Positions 16,846 through 26,719 are shown, counted from the stretch's first letter. The stretch is 64,000 nt of DNA from Fibrobacter sp. (GCA_024398935.1 JAKSIH010000003.1:50126-114125), one strand, 5' to 3'. Program-made: numbers and translations. Notes: generated from the sequence alone by a model not told the origin.

Positions 16846-17724
16846 TCAAATCTTCCACACGAATCCAGGTCCGCGGATTTCGTTTTTCACCACTTCGCCT
16901 TCGGCAAGGTCAGCGCCAGCGAACACGATGGAGCGGTTCTTGCCACTCACGATCAAACGATCATCCTGCCAGGAATCCACGCCCAGTTCCGCCAGGCGGG
17001 CCTCGGTCGCATTCCACAAGCCTTCGGGCGAACCCATGTCTATCCATGTGGCGTCCATCTGGCTCATGTCCACAAAAGGCGGGCGGCCTGCAGCAATTTC
17101 CTGCTTCCAGAATTCACGGATATCGAATTCCCCATCGGCAATGCGGGCCAGAGCCTCGTCGCTGTAATAGGAAACTCCAGAGAACGTAGCGGCAGCCCCC
17201 ACTTCAGAACCAAAGCGACCAGCCACACCCACCAGGCGACCTTCCCCATCAACACGGAATGTATTCACCTTCGGGAAATCCACGGCCAGCAAGGCAACAC
17301 CCGGCGCACATTCACCGCCGGCAGCCATTTGCTTTTTTGCATTTTCCACAAACTTTTTCAGGTCAAAACTGCAGTAGGCGTCGCCATTCATGATCAGGAG
17401 GCCACCGCGGTAACCCTCGTTATAAATGCGTTTCAACGGGCCCGCAGTTCCTAAAATTTCAGGATATTCCACCCAGACCTTTTCAAAACCAAGGCGAGCC
17501 CCTTCGGCGACCACCTGGTCCGCCAGGTAATGGGCGTTAGCATGAAGACGAACCCCCGCGCAATCCTTACCCGAATCAAGGACAATCGCCCTAGCCTTAA
17601 TGGCCTGCTGTTCCAGGATACTCTTATCCACCACAGGAACCAAGGGTTTGGGCACATCACTAGTCAAGGGACGAAGCCTCGTTCCCAAGCCAGCGGCAAG
17701 AATCAAAACATTCAACTGTTCCAT
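16846..17724 (-). CDS. Sugar-1-phosphate nucleotidyltransferase (MurU / mannose-1-P type)
   Basis: 292 residues from the ATG at 17724; the open frame extends eight codons to a TTG. The N-terminus LILAAGLGTRLRPLT is the nucleotide-binding motif of NTP-sugar transferases, with VPKPLVPVVDKSILEQQ next and the metal-binding GGLLIMNGDAYCS. The C-terminal part has WIDMGSPEGLWNA and no left-handed beta-helix, as in MurU (MurNAc-1-P uridylyltransferase) and short mannose-1-P guanylyltransferases. The stretch RAIVLDSGKDCAGVRLHANAHY is longer than usual between the first motifs. No linked kinase is seen, so the sugar is undecided. Confidence 0.8.
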   Translation of the reverse strand: MEQLNVLILAAGLGTRLRPLTSDVPKPLVPVVDKSILEQQAIKARAIVLDSGKDCAGVRLHANAHYLADQVVAEGARLGFEKVWVEYPEILGTAGPLKRIYNEGYRGGLLIMNGDAYCSFDLKKFVENAKKQMAAGGECAPGVALLAVDFPKVNTFRVDGEGRLVGVAGRFGSEVGAAATFSGVSYYSDEALARIADGEFDIREFWKQEIAAGRPPFVDMSQMDATWIDMGSPEGLWNATEARLAELGVDSWQDDRLIVSGKNRSIVFAGADLAEGEVVKNEIRGPGFVWKI

Positions 17725-17772
17725 CGGGGATAAAGATAGAAAATGCAATTATCTAAGACCGTCAGGCGAGCG

Positions 17773-19056
17773 CTAAATGCAGGATCCCTGGAGTCCAAAG
17801 AAGTAATGGCCAAAATAATATCCATCGCAACGTTCCCGCAAGGTTCCGTTCACGCAGGCAAAGTTATTCGGATTGTACGGATATCCACCGCAACAACCAA
17901 TAGAACCTGAATAGCACATCGGGCTATTTTTTGAAGAATAGAGAGAGGTACTACAGTAAGTGTCTACGATACCGTCATTACAGAATTCCTTTGTCTTATC
18001 CAGAGTTTTCCCCTGGCAGGTTTCCGTAGGCCTTGAAGCCACACAGGAACTGATAGACACAGGCTTTACTTCAAGCGATCCGTTTTTACAGACATACTTC
18101 GTCTCATCATACACCTGTCCACCGCAAGTGTTCCTCAGTACGCCATCCTGACAAACCGCAGAGGAAACATCATAGGATACCCCACCGCATTTTTCATACA
18201 ACTTATCGGCCACACAGAAGTAAAAATCTACATCATAAGTCTTTCCACCGCACAGGTCATATAATGCCCCATCAACGCAGAACTTGCTCCCGAGGCTATA
18301 TTCCAGGCCACCACATTTTTCAATCAGGGAACCCGCACTGCAAAAATAAAGGCCGGTGTTATAGGTTTCGCCATTGCAAAGTTCATAAACCTTCGAATCG
18401 GCACAGAATTGCTTCGCAGGATCGTACTCCTCCCTGCCACATTTTTCCACAAGGGCATCTGCATAGCAGAAGTACAGGGCGGGCTCATACACTTTACCTC
18501 CGCAAAGATATTTCAGGGACCCATCCAGGCAGAAGGACTTAGTCACATCGTAGCTCTGCCCGCCGCAAAGGATGTAAAGGGAATCATTGAAACAAAACTG
18601 CACACCCGGATCATAAGTTTTCCCGCCACATTTCAGCTTGACGGCACCGCCATGACAAAACGAAGTCGCCACATCGTAGGTCTTGCCTTCACAGAAATCA
18701 TAGGCAACACCATCTATACAGAATTTTTTTCGAACATCATACCTTTCCCCACCACAAGTGGCAAAAGCCTCCTTTACCTCACCCGATTCGCAAAAATGTT
18801 CATAGGGATTATACCATTCCCCACCACAAAACGGATATATAGCACCTACCTCGCAAAAAGATTCTTTCACGTCGTAAGAAGAACCTGCACAAAGTTCATG
18901 CAAGGATTCATCTTGGCAGAAAAATTTGCCTTCATCGTAGGTTTCCGAACCACACCACTTACGACCTTCGAAGCGGGATTCCAGATTTTCGGCATAGTCC
19001 GTACAGGACACCAGCACAAAAACAAGACATAAAAAGAGAAAACGAAACATAATCAT
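17773..19056 (-). CDS. Lipoprotein of about seventeen 21-residue cysteine repeats
   Basis: 427 residues from the ATG at 19056; the frame is open 18 codons further. The hydrophobic N-terminus ends in LVSC, a lipobox. The rest is almost entirely a tandem array of about 17 units of 21 residues with pattern C-G-G-x-x-Y-D-x4-F-C-x-x-G-x-L, two cysteines per unit. One unit is interrupted by an insertion near residue 330 (VKPVSISSCVASRPTE). The paired cysteines probably form a disulfide in every unit, giving a rigid rod outside the cell. No enzyme motif is present. No named family is recognised, but similar short cysteine units are seen in Fibrobacter secreted proteins. Confidence 0.8.
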   Translation of the reverse strand: MIMFRFLFLCLVFVLVSCTDYAENLESRFEGRKWCGSETYDEGKFFCQDESLHELCAGSSYDVKESFCEVGAIYPFCGGEWYNPYEHFCESGEVKEAFATCGGERYDVRKKFCIDGVAYDFCEGKTYDVATSFCHGGAVKLKCGGKTYDPGVQFCFNDSLYILCGGQSYDVTKSFCLDGSLKYLCGGKVYEPALYFCYADALVEKCGREEYDPAKQFCADSKVYELCNGETYNTGLYFCSAGSLIEKCGGLEYSLGSKFCVDGALYDLCGGKTYDVDFYFCVADKLYEKCGGVSYDVSSAVCQDGVLRNTCGGQVYDETKYVCKNGSLEVKPVSISSCVASRPTETCQGKTLDKTKEFCNDGIVDTYCSTSLYSSKNSPMCYSGSIGCCGGYPYNPNNFACVNGTLRERCDGYYFGHYFFGLQGSCI

Positions 19057-19175
19057 CCCAGGAAGGCAAGACAATACTTCCTTTATACCAAAAATAACAA
19101 ACATATTCAATCATCAATTCATCATTTTGTTATATTGCACGCTAAAGAGGCTCAAGCCCAAAACAAGGAGAAAAC

Positions 19176-19568
19176 ATGTCTTTCAAGAAAATCATTACCG
19201 CAGCCGCTGCAACACTATTCCTTGCAACCGCCGCAAACGCAATCGAAACCAACTGCGACAAGTACACCGGAACCTACGACCGCACCTACTGCCTCAGCAA
19301 GCTGTTCGTGGATTCCGACGGCGAACTGAACGAAGTCTACAAGGACCTTCGCGAACGCCTGGATGACAACGGCAAGAGCGCCCTGAAGAAGGCAGAAATC
19401 AAGTGGCTCAAGTACCGCACCGGCAGATGCGAAACTTCTCCCGGCACCATCGATGTCCGTTGCAGCTACGAAGTAAACGTGGAACGCGCCAACTATCTCC
19501 GCGACCGCATCCGCGAATGCCGTTCCAACCATTGCGACAATGCTGCAGTAGGCCGTCAGAGCTGGTAA
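19176..19568 (+). CDS. Secreted LprI/DUF1311-like protein
   Basis: 130 residues. Signal peptide ending AATAANA-IETNC. The mature part has the LprI N-terminal domain pattern: CDKYTGTYDRTYCLSKLF, DGELNEVYKDLRERLD, then ALKKAEIKWLKYRTGRC, with conserved cysteines and a W-x-x-Y-R near the end of the helix. Some members are reported lysozyme inhibitors; others are uncharacterised. Here the T-x-x-M-x-x-C helix carries RTYC. It is periplasmic or secreted. The next gene starts 7 bases later, so the two form an operon. The start has a good AAGGAG. Confidence 0.78.
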   Translation: MSFKKIITAAAATLFLATAANAIETNCDKYTGTYDRTYCLSKLFVDSDGELNEVYKDLRERLDDNGKSALKKAEIKWLKYRTGRCETSPGTIDVRCSYEVNVERANYLRDRIRECRSNHCDNAAVGRQSW

Positions 19569-19574
19569 TCTACC

Positions 19575-20588
19575 GTGGATAGTCAGGAAGTAACCCCAAA
19601 GGACAACGATACCTACCTGGGCAAGGTCAGGCAAAAGGCCACCAGCACCGTCCAGGGTCTTAGGGAAGAAACAGTAGGCGTACTCAAGGACTTTTCCACC
19701 CGGGAAGCCCTCATCGAGAACAGCAAGAAAATGCATCACCTCCGCGTATTCGCCATGGTGTTCATGATCTTCACCCTGTTGCTTACCACCGTCTCCATGG
19801 TGTTCACTATCCTGAACGGCTTTTCCAGCGGACACGATATTGCGGACCTGCATTTTAGCGCATCCTTCAATGCAGGTTCCATCGCGTTCGCCATAATCGC
19901 GATCCTCCTCTCTTTCATTTATTTGCGGCAGGCCTATCGAGACAAGAAGCTGGCCTGGATTCCCGCACTTCTTATCCCGGCAAGTACGCTGTTCTTCCTC
20001 AGCTATGTTTCCAAGAGTCTGTCCTGGTACGGCATGGGTGCAGACGTCGCCAAGGGCTGCGCAAACTTTGCTGCAATCCTCTCCCTCCCGCCCCTGTTCC
20101 TGGAACTGACCGTCACAGGCCACATGCAAAAGTTCGGGAACCTCATCAAGAAATTCTTTGTAGTCCTTCAGAAGAACAACATCCACATCCTAAGGATCAT
20201 CTCCATCGCCATTGGTTTTACGGTCCTGCTGATCAAGATTATCGAACTCGTCTATGTGGGCCTTTCCGACCAGCTCTACGCAGAAACCCAGGCCATGATC
20301 ATGGGCACATTCGGCTTTGTCCTCCTGACCGAAGGAATCTACCTGTTGCTGACCTGGAAACACAACGCCTTTGCGTGGATCTGCCCCATTGTATTCACCA
20401 TTACAGGATTCATTCCGACTCTGATCGCACTGATCAAGGAATATCCACTGGCCGAAGAGCTGAACTACACCGCGGTGACACTAAGCGCGTCCACCATTAT
20501 ATTTGAGCTCATCGCCCGATATGTCGTCAAAAAAGAAATGGCGGTAACCAACGCACAGCCTACACCAGACGAATCCCAGACAGCCTAA
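19575..20588 (+). CDS. Polytopic membrane protein of unknown function (about 8 helices)
   Basis: 337 residues from a GTG 7 bases after the LprI-like gene. There is no good ribosome site, so translational coupling is likely. The first 50 residues are soluble and charged. About eight hydrophobic segments follow, for example FAMVFMIFTLLLTTVSMVF, IAFAIIAILLSFIYL and ISIAIGFTVLLIKIIELVYV. No transporter or enzyme motif was recognised. The C-terminus is short and polar. It is paired with a secreted protein, but no function follows from that. Confidence 0.75.
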   Translation: MDSQEVTPKDNDTYLGKVRQKATSTVQGLREETVGVLKDFSTREALIENSKKMHHLRVFAMVFMIFTLLLTTVSMVFTILNGFSSGHDIADLHFSASFNAGSIAFAIIAILLSFIYLRQAYRDKKLAWIPALLIPASTLFFLSYVSKSLSWYGMGADVAKGCANFAAILSLPPLFLELTVTGHMQKFGNLIKKFFVVLQKNNIHILRIISIAIGFTVLLIKIIELVYVGLSDQLYAETQAMIMGTFGFVLLTEGIYLLLTWKHNAFAWICPIVFTITGFIPTLIALIKEYPLAEELNYTAVTLSASTIIFELIARYVVKKEMAVTNAQPTPDESQTA

Positions 20589-20656
20589 GTACCCAAGGCG
20601 CATAGAATTTTAGCAAATCACTGCACATTCGTTCACTCATTTATTATATTTACGGC

Positions 20657-22528
20657 ATGAGTGATTTATACGAAAAAGCCCTGCATACACTAAAAGAATA
20701 TTTTGGGTACGACGATTTTAGACCCAGGCAGAAAGAAGTCATTAGGCAGGTTCTTGAAAAGAAGGACACCCTGGCCCTGATGCCCACCGGTGGCGGAAAA
20801 TCCATCTGCTACCAAATTCCCGCCCTGGTTTTCGAAGGGTGCGCCGTGGTCGTTTCGCCCCTGATCGCCCTCATGAAGGACCAGGTGGATTCCCTGAAGG
20901 AAAACGGCATTGCGGCAGCGGCCCTAAACAGCGCACTCTCCAACGAAGAGGCGGCTGAAGTACGGCGCGCCTTCTGCAAGGGCGAACTGAAACTTCTATA
21001 CATATCGCCGGAACGGCTGACCTTCGAGGCGGACCACCTGCTGCCCCAGGGGAATGTGTCCATGTTCGCCATCGACGAGGCTCACTGCATTTCCCAATGG
21101 GGCCACGACTTCCGTCCGGAATACACCCAACTTTTTAGGCTGCGTGAAAACTTTCCGGGCATTCCCATGCTGGCGCTTACGGCAACGGCGGACGCCATTA
21201 CCCGAGAGGATATCCTTCACCAGCTATCCATACCTGCCGAAAACCTGGTGCAGGACAGTTTCGACCGGAAGAACCTCTCCCTGACGGTCAAGACGAACTT
21301 TACCAAGAAAAGCAAGATCGGCGAGATGGTCGACTTCATCAAGGCCCGCAAAAACGAAAGCGGGATTGTCTACTGCCTTTCGCGAAAGGGCACGGAGACC
21401 GTCGCCGAGGAACTGAATCGCCAGGGAATCAACGCCCAGGCCTATCACGCAGGCATGAGCGCCGAGGACCGTTCCCAGATCCAGGACAATTTCCTTTTCG
21501 ACCGCACCAAGGTCATCTGCGCCACCATCGCCTTTGGCATGGGCATCGACAAGAGCAACATCCGCTATGTAATCCATTACAACACTCCAAAAAACATGGA
21601 AGGATACTACCAGGAAATCGGTCGTGCAGGTCGCGACGGCTTACCTGCGGACACCCTGCTTTTCTATTCCGACGGGGATATTGTCCAGCTTGCGAAATTC
21701 GTGCGGGAGAGTCCCGACGAAAACCAGAAGAACCTTCAGCTAGAAAAGCTGGCCCGCATCCAGCATTACGCCACAAGCCTTGTATGCAGGCGCAGGATAC
21801 TTCTGGGATATTTCGGCGAGATCATGGAAAGGGACTGCGGAAACTGCGATATCTGCAGGCGCCCTCCCCGCCGTTTTGACGGGACCATCATCGCGCAAAA
21901 GGCATTAAGCGCAATTGCCCGCACCCGGGAGCAGGAAAACGCCACCATGATCATAGACATCCTTCGCGGGTCCAGGCGTTCCGACCTGATCGCGAAGGGA
22001 TACGACCAGCTGAAAACATTCGGAGTCGGCAATGGAACTCCCGCAGAAAAATGGCGGGTCTATATCCAGCAGCTCATTCACCTGGGGTGCCTCACCATGA
22101 GCTACACCGACCAGAAAACACTACGCATTACGGAGTTCGGCAGGCAGGTCCTTTTCGGTGAGAAAAAGATAGAGCTAGCCCTGGTAACCGACGAGATGGT
22201 CGCCCCCAAGGAAAACCGCAAAGCCCGCGATAAGTTCGACAGTTCCGCCTCCCCCGCCAAAGAAAGCGAAAACCGGTTACGCCTCAGCTCCAAGGAAGAA
22301 CTGGAAGGAAGCGACGCCACCCTCTTCGAGGCCCTTCGCATCCATCGCAAAAATTTGGCAGACGCCGCTCGCGTTCCGCCCTACGTCATCTTCAGCGACA
22401 AGGTCCTTCTGGAAATAGTCCATAGGCGCCCCACCTGCCTGACGGAACTGGCTGAGGTCCCGGGAATCGGCTCCATGAAATTAAACAAATACGGCAAGGA
22501 ATTTCTGGATGTCATTAACGAAAATTAA
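20657..22528 (+). CDS. recQ: ATP-dependent DNA helicase RecQ
   Basis: 623 residues. A 3'-5' superfamily 2 helicase acting in recombination and replication-fork repair. Motifs are FRPRQKEVI (motif 0), TGGGKSICYQIPAL (Walker A), DEAHCISQWGHDFRPEY (DEAH plus the aromatic-rich loop), ALTATA, and QEIGRAGRDGLPA (motif VI). The RQC zinc site is visible as CRRRILLGYFGE...CGNCDICRR. A C-terminal HRDC domain (FEALRIHRKNLADAARVPPY ... VPGIGSMKLNKYG) is present, so the architecture is complete. It stands 20 bases before the DUF748 gene. Confidence 0.97.
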   Translation: MSDLYEKALHTLKEYFGYDDFRPRQKEVIRQVLEKKDTLALMPTGGGKSICYQIPALVFEGCAVVVSPLIALMKDQVDSLKENGIAAAALNSALSNEEAAEVRRAFCKGELKLLYISPERLTFEADHLLPQGNVSMFAIDEAHCISQWGHDFRPEYTQLFRLRENFPGIPMLALTATADAITREDILHQLSIPAENLVQDSFDRKNLSLTVKTNFTKKSKIGEMVDFIKARKNESGIVYCLSRKGTETVAEELNRQGINAQAYHAGMSAEDRSQIQDNFLFDRTKVICATIAFGMGIDKSNIRYVIHYNTPKNMEGYYQEIGRAGRDGLPADTLLFYSDGDIVQLAKFVRESPDENQKNLQLEKLARIQHYATSLVCRRRILLGYFGEIMERDCGNCDICRRPPRRFDGTIIAQKALSAIARTREQENATMIIDILRGSRRSDLIAKGYDQLKTFGVGNGTPAEKWRVYIQQLIHLGCLTMSYTDQKTLRITEFGRQVLFGEKKIELALVTDEMVAPKENRKARDKFDSSASPAKESENRLRLSSKEELEGSDATLFEALRIHRKNLADAARVPPYVIFSDKVLLEIVHRRPTCLTELAEVPGIGSMKLNKYGKEFLDVINEN

Positions 22529-22548
22529 AACATTGCTATTTTGAAAAC

Positions 22549-24840
22549 ATGAAATTCAATCCCTTCAAGAAATTTCTATCCCTAAAGAAGCGTTACAAGC
22601 TTTTGGTCATTCTGGGCATCCTGCTGGTATCCGCCCTCATCGCATTAAAGGCGGCGCCCTCTGTCGCCAGGAACTACATCGAAAAGCATTCCCGGGAATG
22701 GATTGGGCGCGACATCAGGATTAGCGACATCAGCCTAAGCCTTACCTCATTTACGCTGGACATCGACTCCCTGACCGTTTACGAAAAGGACGGTCAGACG
22801 CCTTTTGTCGGATTCGAGCAATTCCGAATCAACCTGAACCCCACCCACCTTCTCAAGAAGGAAATCAGCGTAAGCGAAATCTATCTGGGCGGCTTCTTCG
22901 CGAAGGTAACGCAGAACGGGGACAAATTCAACTTCAGCGACATCCTGGAGACCCTTGGCGCCAAGGATTCTACAGCCGGAGACGATACCGTCGCCATCGC
23001 TGAGCCGCCCAAGGCGGATTCCAGCAGGTCCGACACCTTAAGCATCGGCGCTAGCATTTCCCAGGCGCTCGGCGGTCTATCCCTTTCCATCGAGAACATA
23101 AACATCGAAAAAAGCAATGTCATCTACGAAGACCAGAAGGTCGGCTCCCGGTTCAAGCTGGAAAACTTTTCCCTGCAGGTACCCTCGGTCTATTTCAGCG
23201 ACAGGGACACCGATGCAGGAATCAATCTCAAGTTTGCAGACGGCGGAGACCTGAGCATCAAGTTCCTGTTCAACATGGAAACGGAAAACTTCGGCATCCT
23301 CCTGGGCCTCCACCATTTCAACCTGGCAAGCGCCAATCCCTATCTGAAGGACTTCATCAACTATAAGGATTTCCAGGGCAGCCTGAACATCGACCTAGAC
23401 CTTTCCGGAAACCTTAAAGCCCCTCTGGCGTCAGACATCAAGGGACACCTGACCCTGGAAGACATCAGTCTCAGGGAAACCTCCGACAAGGTCATTAGCC
23501 TAAAGAACCTTGACATAGGGATCGGCAAGGCGAACCTGGACGACATGGACTTCAAGGTTGATTCCGTCATCGTGGACGGTGTTAACGCCCACTTCGACAT
23601 GTTCAAGAACGGGAACAACATCTCGACGCTCCTAAACACCAAATCGGACACGGCAGACAGCAGCGCCAAGGCTCCGGCTCCAGAGCCCGCAGAAAAATCC
23701 AAGCCGTTAAAGTTCGTCCTGAACAAGCTGCTTCTCAAGAACACCGTATTTACGGCCAACGACAACACCCTGCAAAAGCCGTTCTCCTTTAAGGTTACGG
23801 GCATTACCGTCTCGGGAACAAACATCAACTTCAACAGTCCCTGCGCCATCAACATTTCGGCAAATCTACCCGAAGGAGGCACCGCAACACTCAAGTACAA
23901 GGGAGCCTTCTCCGACCTGACCTCGATGGATGCCTACATCAGCATCAAGAATCTCCCCCTCAAGAGTTTCGCCCCTTACAGCCATCACTATACAGGATAT
24001 CCCATCAGCGCAGGAACCCTGGCCTTCGCCAGCGACAACAAGATGGTAAAGAACGAAATCGACAGCAAGAACACCATCGACATCTACAACATCACCGTAG
24101 ATGACAAGGACCCCAACTCCGATCCGGAATTCATGGTGCCCATGAAGATAGGCCTTTACATCCTGAAGGACAAGGATGAAAAGATCCAGTTCGACGTTCC
24201 GGTAAAGGGAAACATTACGGACCCGGAATTCTCCTACGGGAAAATCATCTGGAAGACCGTCATGAACCTGCTGATCAAGGTGGCAGTTTCGCCCCTGCGT
24301 CTAGTGGGAAACCTGGCCGCCTCCGGTGCAGAAGCCCTGGGGTTCGACCTGGGCAAGAACGACGAAGTCGTCATCGACCCGCTGAACAGCAGCTTTACCA
24401 GCGAGCAGTTCGCCAAGGCCCAGAAAATGCTCCAGGTCATCACTGCGGACCCCAACCTGAAAATCACCTTCGTGCAGACATTCAACATGAAGGAGATGGT
24501 AGAAACATACAGGACTCATAAGCTGAAGACCGATTTCTATAAGGAAACCCAGGGCAAGAAAAACCTGAATGAACTGGATGAAAAGTCCATTCTGGAAATC
24601 AGCGAAAGGGACAGCGTCTTTATGGCTTATGCCGCAAAGAACGGACCCAAGCTCACGAAGGTCGCACTGGAAAAGGAAATTCTTGACAAGGCCAACAGGC
24701 GCAACCAGGAAATGCTCCGGTACCTCCTGCAGCAGCCCGGCGTCACCAAGAAGAGCGTCAAGGTATTAACCGCCCCCCGCAAGGACCTGGTAAAGCACAG
24801 GGGAAAGCCCATGTACAAGATTGTCCTGGACGTGAAATAA
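22549..24840 (+). CDS. DUF748 / AsmA-like envelope protein
   Basis: 763 residues. One N-terminal membrane helix (about 19-37, LLVILGILLVSALIALKAA), then a very long beta-rich extracytoplasmic region. The opening VARNYIEKHSREWIGRDIRI and ISLSLTSFTLDIDSLTVYE are typical of DUF748 proteins, relatives of AsmA/TamB that may move or shield lipids between the membranes. Asp/Ser-rich linkers occur at about 140-165 and 365-385. The segment about 560-620 (IIWKTVMNLLIKVAVSPLR then DEVVIDPLNSSF) matches the family's conserved C-terminal module. It is probably co-transcribed with recQ, with no obvious functional link. Confidence 0.82.
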   Translation: MKFNPFKKFLSLKKRYKLLVILGILLVSALIALKAAPSVARNYIEKHSREWIGRDIRISDISLSLTSFTLDIDSLTVYEKDGQTPFVGFEQFRINLNPTHLLKKEISVSEIYLGGFFAKVTQNGDKFNFSDILETLGAKDSTAGDDTVAIAEPPKADSSRSDTLSIGASISQALGGLSLSIENINIEKSNVIYEDQKVGSRFKLENFSLQVPSVYFSDRDTDAGINLKFADGGDLSIKFLFNMETENFGILLGLHHFNLASANPYLKDFINYKDFQGSLNIDLDLSGNLKAPLASDIKGHLTLEDISLRETSDKVISLKNLDIGIGKANLDDMDFKVDSVIVDGVNAHFDMFKNGNNISTLLNTKSDTADSSAKAPAPEPAEKSKPLKFVLNKLLLKNTVFTANDNTLQKPFSFKVTGITVSGTNINFNSPCAINISANLPEGGTATLKYKGAFSDLTSMDAYISIKNLPLKSFAPYSHHYTGYPISAGTLAFASDNKMVKNEIDSKNTIDIYNITVDDKDPNSDPEFMVPMKIGLYILKDKDEKIQFDVPVKGNITDPEFSYGKIIWKTVMNLLIKVAVSPLRLVGNLAASGAEALGFDLGKNDEVVIDPLNSSFTSEQFAKAQKMLQVITADPNLKITFVQTFNMKEMVETYRTHKLKTDFYKETQGKKNLNELDEKSILEISERDSVFMAYAAKNGPKLTKVALEKEILDKANRRNQEMLRYLLQQPGVTKKSVKVLTAPRKDLVKHRGKPMYKIVLDVK

Positions 24841-24854
24841 TCCAGCAAGCATGA

Positions 24855-24874
24855 TCCAGGCCCAATGGCCTGGA
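24855..24874. repeat. Perfect 8-bp hairpin after DUF748 gene
   Basis: TCCAGGCC, CAAT loop, GGCCTGGA. There is no T run after it, so it may stabilise the DUF748 transcript end without stopping transcription. Confidence 0.55.
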
Positions 24875-24891
24875 ACCGCATATACAGTAAA

Positions 24892-24916
24892 AAGCCATCG
24901 GTATGACCGATGGCTT
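24892..24916 (-). terminator. Rho-independent terminator for the nucleotidyltransferase gene
   Basis: AAGCCATCGGT (24892-24902) pairs perfectly with ACCGATGGCTT (24906-24916) around a 3-base loop. On the minus strand it runs into TTTTTACTG. It separates convergent genes. Confidence 0.75.
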
Positions 24917-24976
24917 CTCCTGTAATACAAACTCTGACGCCTACCTTTCTGTTTTCAGAAATTCTTCGTCTGCGCC

Positions 24977-25900
24977 CTATTCGTGAATAATGACATTGTC
25001 CAGTTTCTTGTGGTCAATCTTGACTCCGTCCCAGACCACAACATCCTGCAAGGAACAGTCCTCGATAATGCAACCATCGCCGATGGAAACGTTGGGACCG
25101 ATCTTGCAGTTCGTCAGCTTCACGTCCTTACCGATATAGCAGGGAGCGATGATTTCGCAGCCTTCAAAATCAGCTTCGGCGGAATTGTCGTTTCGGTTAA
25201 GAACAATTGCGTTGGTCTCCAGCAGGGTTTCGGCAAGGCCGCAGTCCAGCCACTTGGTAACGGGTGCAGTACGGAAGGAGCAACCCTTCTGGATCATCAT
25301 TTCAAGGGCATCCGTCAGCTGGAATTCGTTCTTGGTACGGATGTCATTATCCATCAGGTATTTCAGGGATTCCTTCAGGACCTTGGTATCCTTGATGTAG
25401 TAAATGCCGACAATCGCCTCGTCGGAAACAAATTCCTGGGGTTTTTCTACCAGGCGTTCAATGCGGCCATCCTTATCGGTAACAGCGACGCCAAAACGGC
25501 GGGGATCATCCACCTTGTAGGTGTACAGGATATTGTCCTGAGCGTTTTCCAGAATCGTAAGGTCCGCCTCGAAAAGGGTATCGCCCAGAATAATCAGGAG
25601 CGGTTCGCCATCCTCAACATAAGGAAGAGCGAGACTGATGGCCTCACCCAACCCCTGAGGATTGGACTGCACCACAGTGCGGGTCTTACCCCAGTCGGAA
25701 CGATTCTTCAGGAAGTCATCCACAACTTCAGCCTTGTAACCAGTAATGAACATGGTTTCAGAAGGCTTCAGGAACAGGGAATCCTCGACGATCCAATCCA
25801 AAATTGTCTTTCCGGCAACAGGCAGCAGACACTTAGGAACATTCTCCGTATACGGGCGGAGACGCACCCCCATTCCGGCAACAGGCAATACAATTTTCAT
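24977..25900 (-). CDS. Sugar-nucleotide pyrophosphorylase with C-terminal beta-helix
   Basis: 307 residues. The N-terminal domain starts LPVAGMGVRLRPYTENVPKC, the G-x-G-x-R-L-R-P nucleotide motif, and has metal-binding LLIILGDTLFE and VEKPQEF. It resembles glucose-1-phosphate thymidylyl/uridylyltransferases, but the G-x-x-R motif has GMGVR in place of GxGTR. The C-terminus (about 230-300) is a hexapeptide left-handed beta-helix (CEIIAPCYIGKDVKLTNCK, then IGPNVSIGDGCIIEDC). It probably supplies an activated hexose for surface glycans. It lies far from the capsule cluster and is alone, so the sugar is not fixed. Confidence 0.82.
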   Translation of the reverse strand: MKIVLPVAGMGVRLRPYTENVPKCLLPVAGKTILDWIVEDSLFLKPSETMFITGYKAEVVDDFLKNRSDWGKTRTVVQSNPQGLGEAISLALPYVEDGEPLLIILGDTLFEADLTILENAQDNILYTYKVDDPRRFGVAVTDKDGRIERLVEKPQEFVSDEAIVGIYYIKDTKVLKESLKYLMDNDIRTKNEFQLTDALEMMIQKGCSFRTAPVTKWLDCGLAETLLETNAIVLNRNDNSAEADFEGCEIIAPCYIGKDVKLTNCKIGPNVSIGDGCIIEDCSLQDVVVWDGVKIDHKKLDNVIIHE

Positions 25901-26107
25901 CCGTAATAACCAAATCTTTATAAGTTTACACTATGCATTCAAAAGATAGAATTTTCTTACTTTTTTGCAACCGATGGCAATATACAAAAGCAACAAATCG
26001 GGGACCATATTGAAATTCATCACACTATTTTTTTAACAGCCTTTTTATAACAGTCCTTTTTTAACAGCCCAAAGTCATTCTGTTCCGCCATCGCCAGTCA
26101 AAATAAG

Positions 26108-26146
26108 CCTAAAAAAAGCAAAAGACCACTCTTTCGAGTGGTCTTT
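26108..26146 (-). terminator. Terminator after the tRNA-Lys pair
   Basis: On the minus strand AAGACCACT, CGAAAG loop, AGTGGTCTT is followed by TTGCTTTTTTTAG. It sits just 3' of the distal tRNA gene. Confidence 0.85.
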
Positions 26147-26148
26147 AG

Positions 26149-26221
<73 letters not shown>

Positions 26222-26371
26222 AAAAGGTCGTAAAATCAAAAGTCGAAGTTTCAAAGTTCGTTGACCAGTTTGCTTTCGCTTTCCGAAGAACGCTTAGCTT
26301 TGTCTGTCGCTTTTGCAAAATCAAAACTTTTTCAAGTTTTGGCTTTGTTATGTTTCCTCTTTCGAGGTTAG

Positions 26372-26444
<73 letters not shown>

Positions 26445-26473
26445 ATTGTCGCTTTGTCTCATCGACGGGCACA

Positions 26474-26502
26474 ATTATAGAATTATTCGAAATCCTTGGC
26501 AA
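26474..26502 (-). promoter_or_regulatory. Sigma-70 type promoter for the tRNA-Lys genes
   Basis: On the minus strand TTGCCA (-35, 26497-26502), a 17-base spacer and a perfect TATAAT (-10, 26474-26479). The expected start is near 26467, about 23 bases before the first tRNA. Confidence 0.8.
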
Positions 26503-26682
26503 GGGGAAAAGCGATTTTTTTTGAAAAAAAAATTCAAGCCCAAAATTGTTGTCCCGCCCAAGCAAGCTTGGCCGCTTCACTCGCCTTAGTTATCAGTTAA
26601 CAGTGAACAATTTAGAAAGGCGCTTCGCGCTCAATATAAAACGGCGAAGCCGTTATTATTAACATTGTTAATTATTAACTTT

Positions 26683-26717
26683 TCACTATTCACTGTTCAC
26701 TGCTCACTATTCACCGT
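26683..26717. repeat. Five tandem heptamers TCACTRT before the recombinase start
   Basis: TCACTAT, TCACTGT, TCACTGC, TCACTAT, TCACCGT run without a gap from 26683 to 26717, and the recombinase ATG follows at 26720. There is no ribosome binding site. Upstream, AACAGTGAACAATTT near 26602 is a partial reverse-complement relative, and ACGGC GAA GCCGT forms a small hairpin. Confidence 0.7.
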
Positions 26718-26719
26718 CC

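Noticed and set aside
24983..25906. 307-residue plus-strand open frame over the nucleotidyltransferase
   Set aside because: Exact antisense shadow of a gene with clear catalytic motifs.
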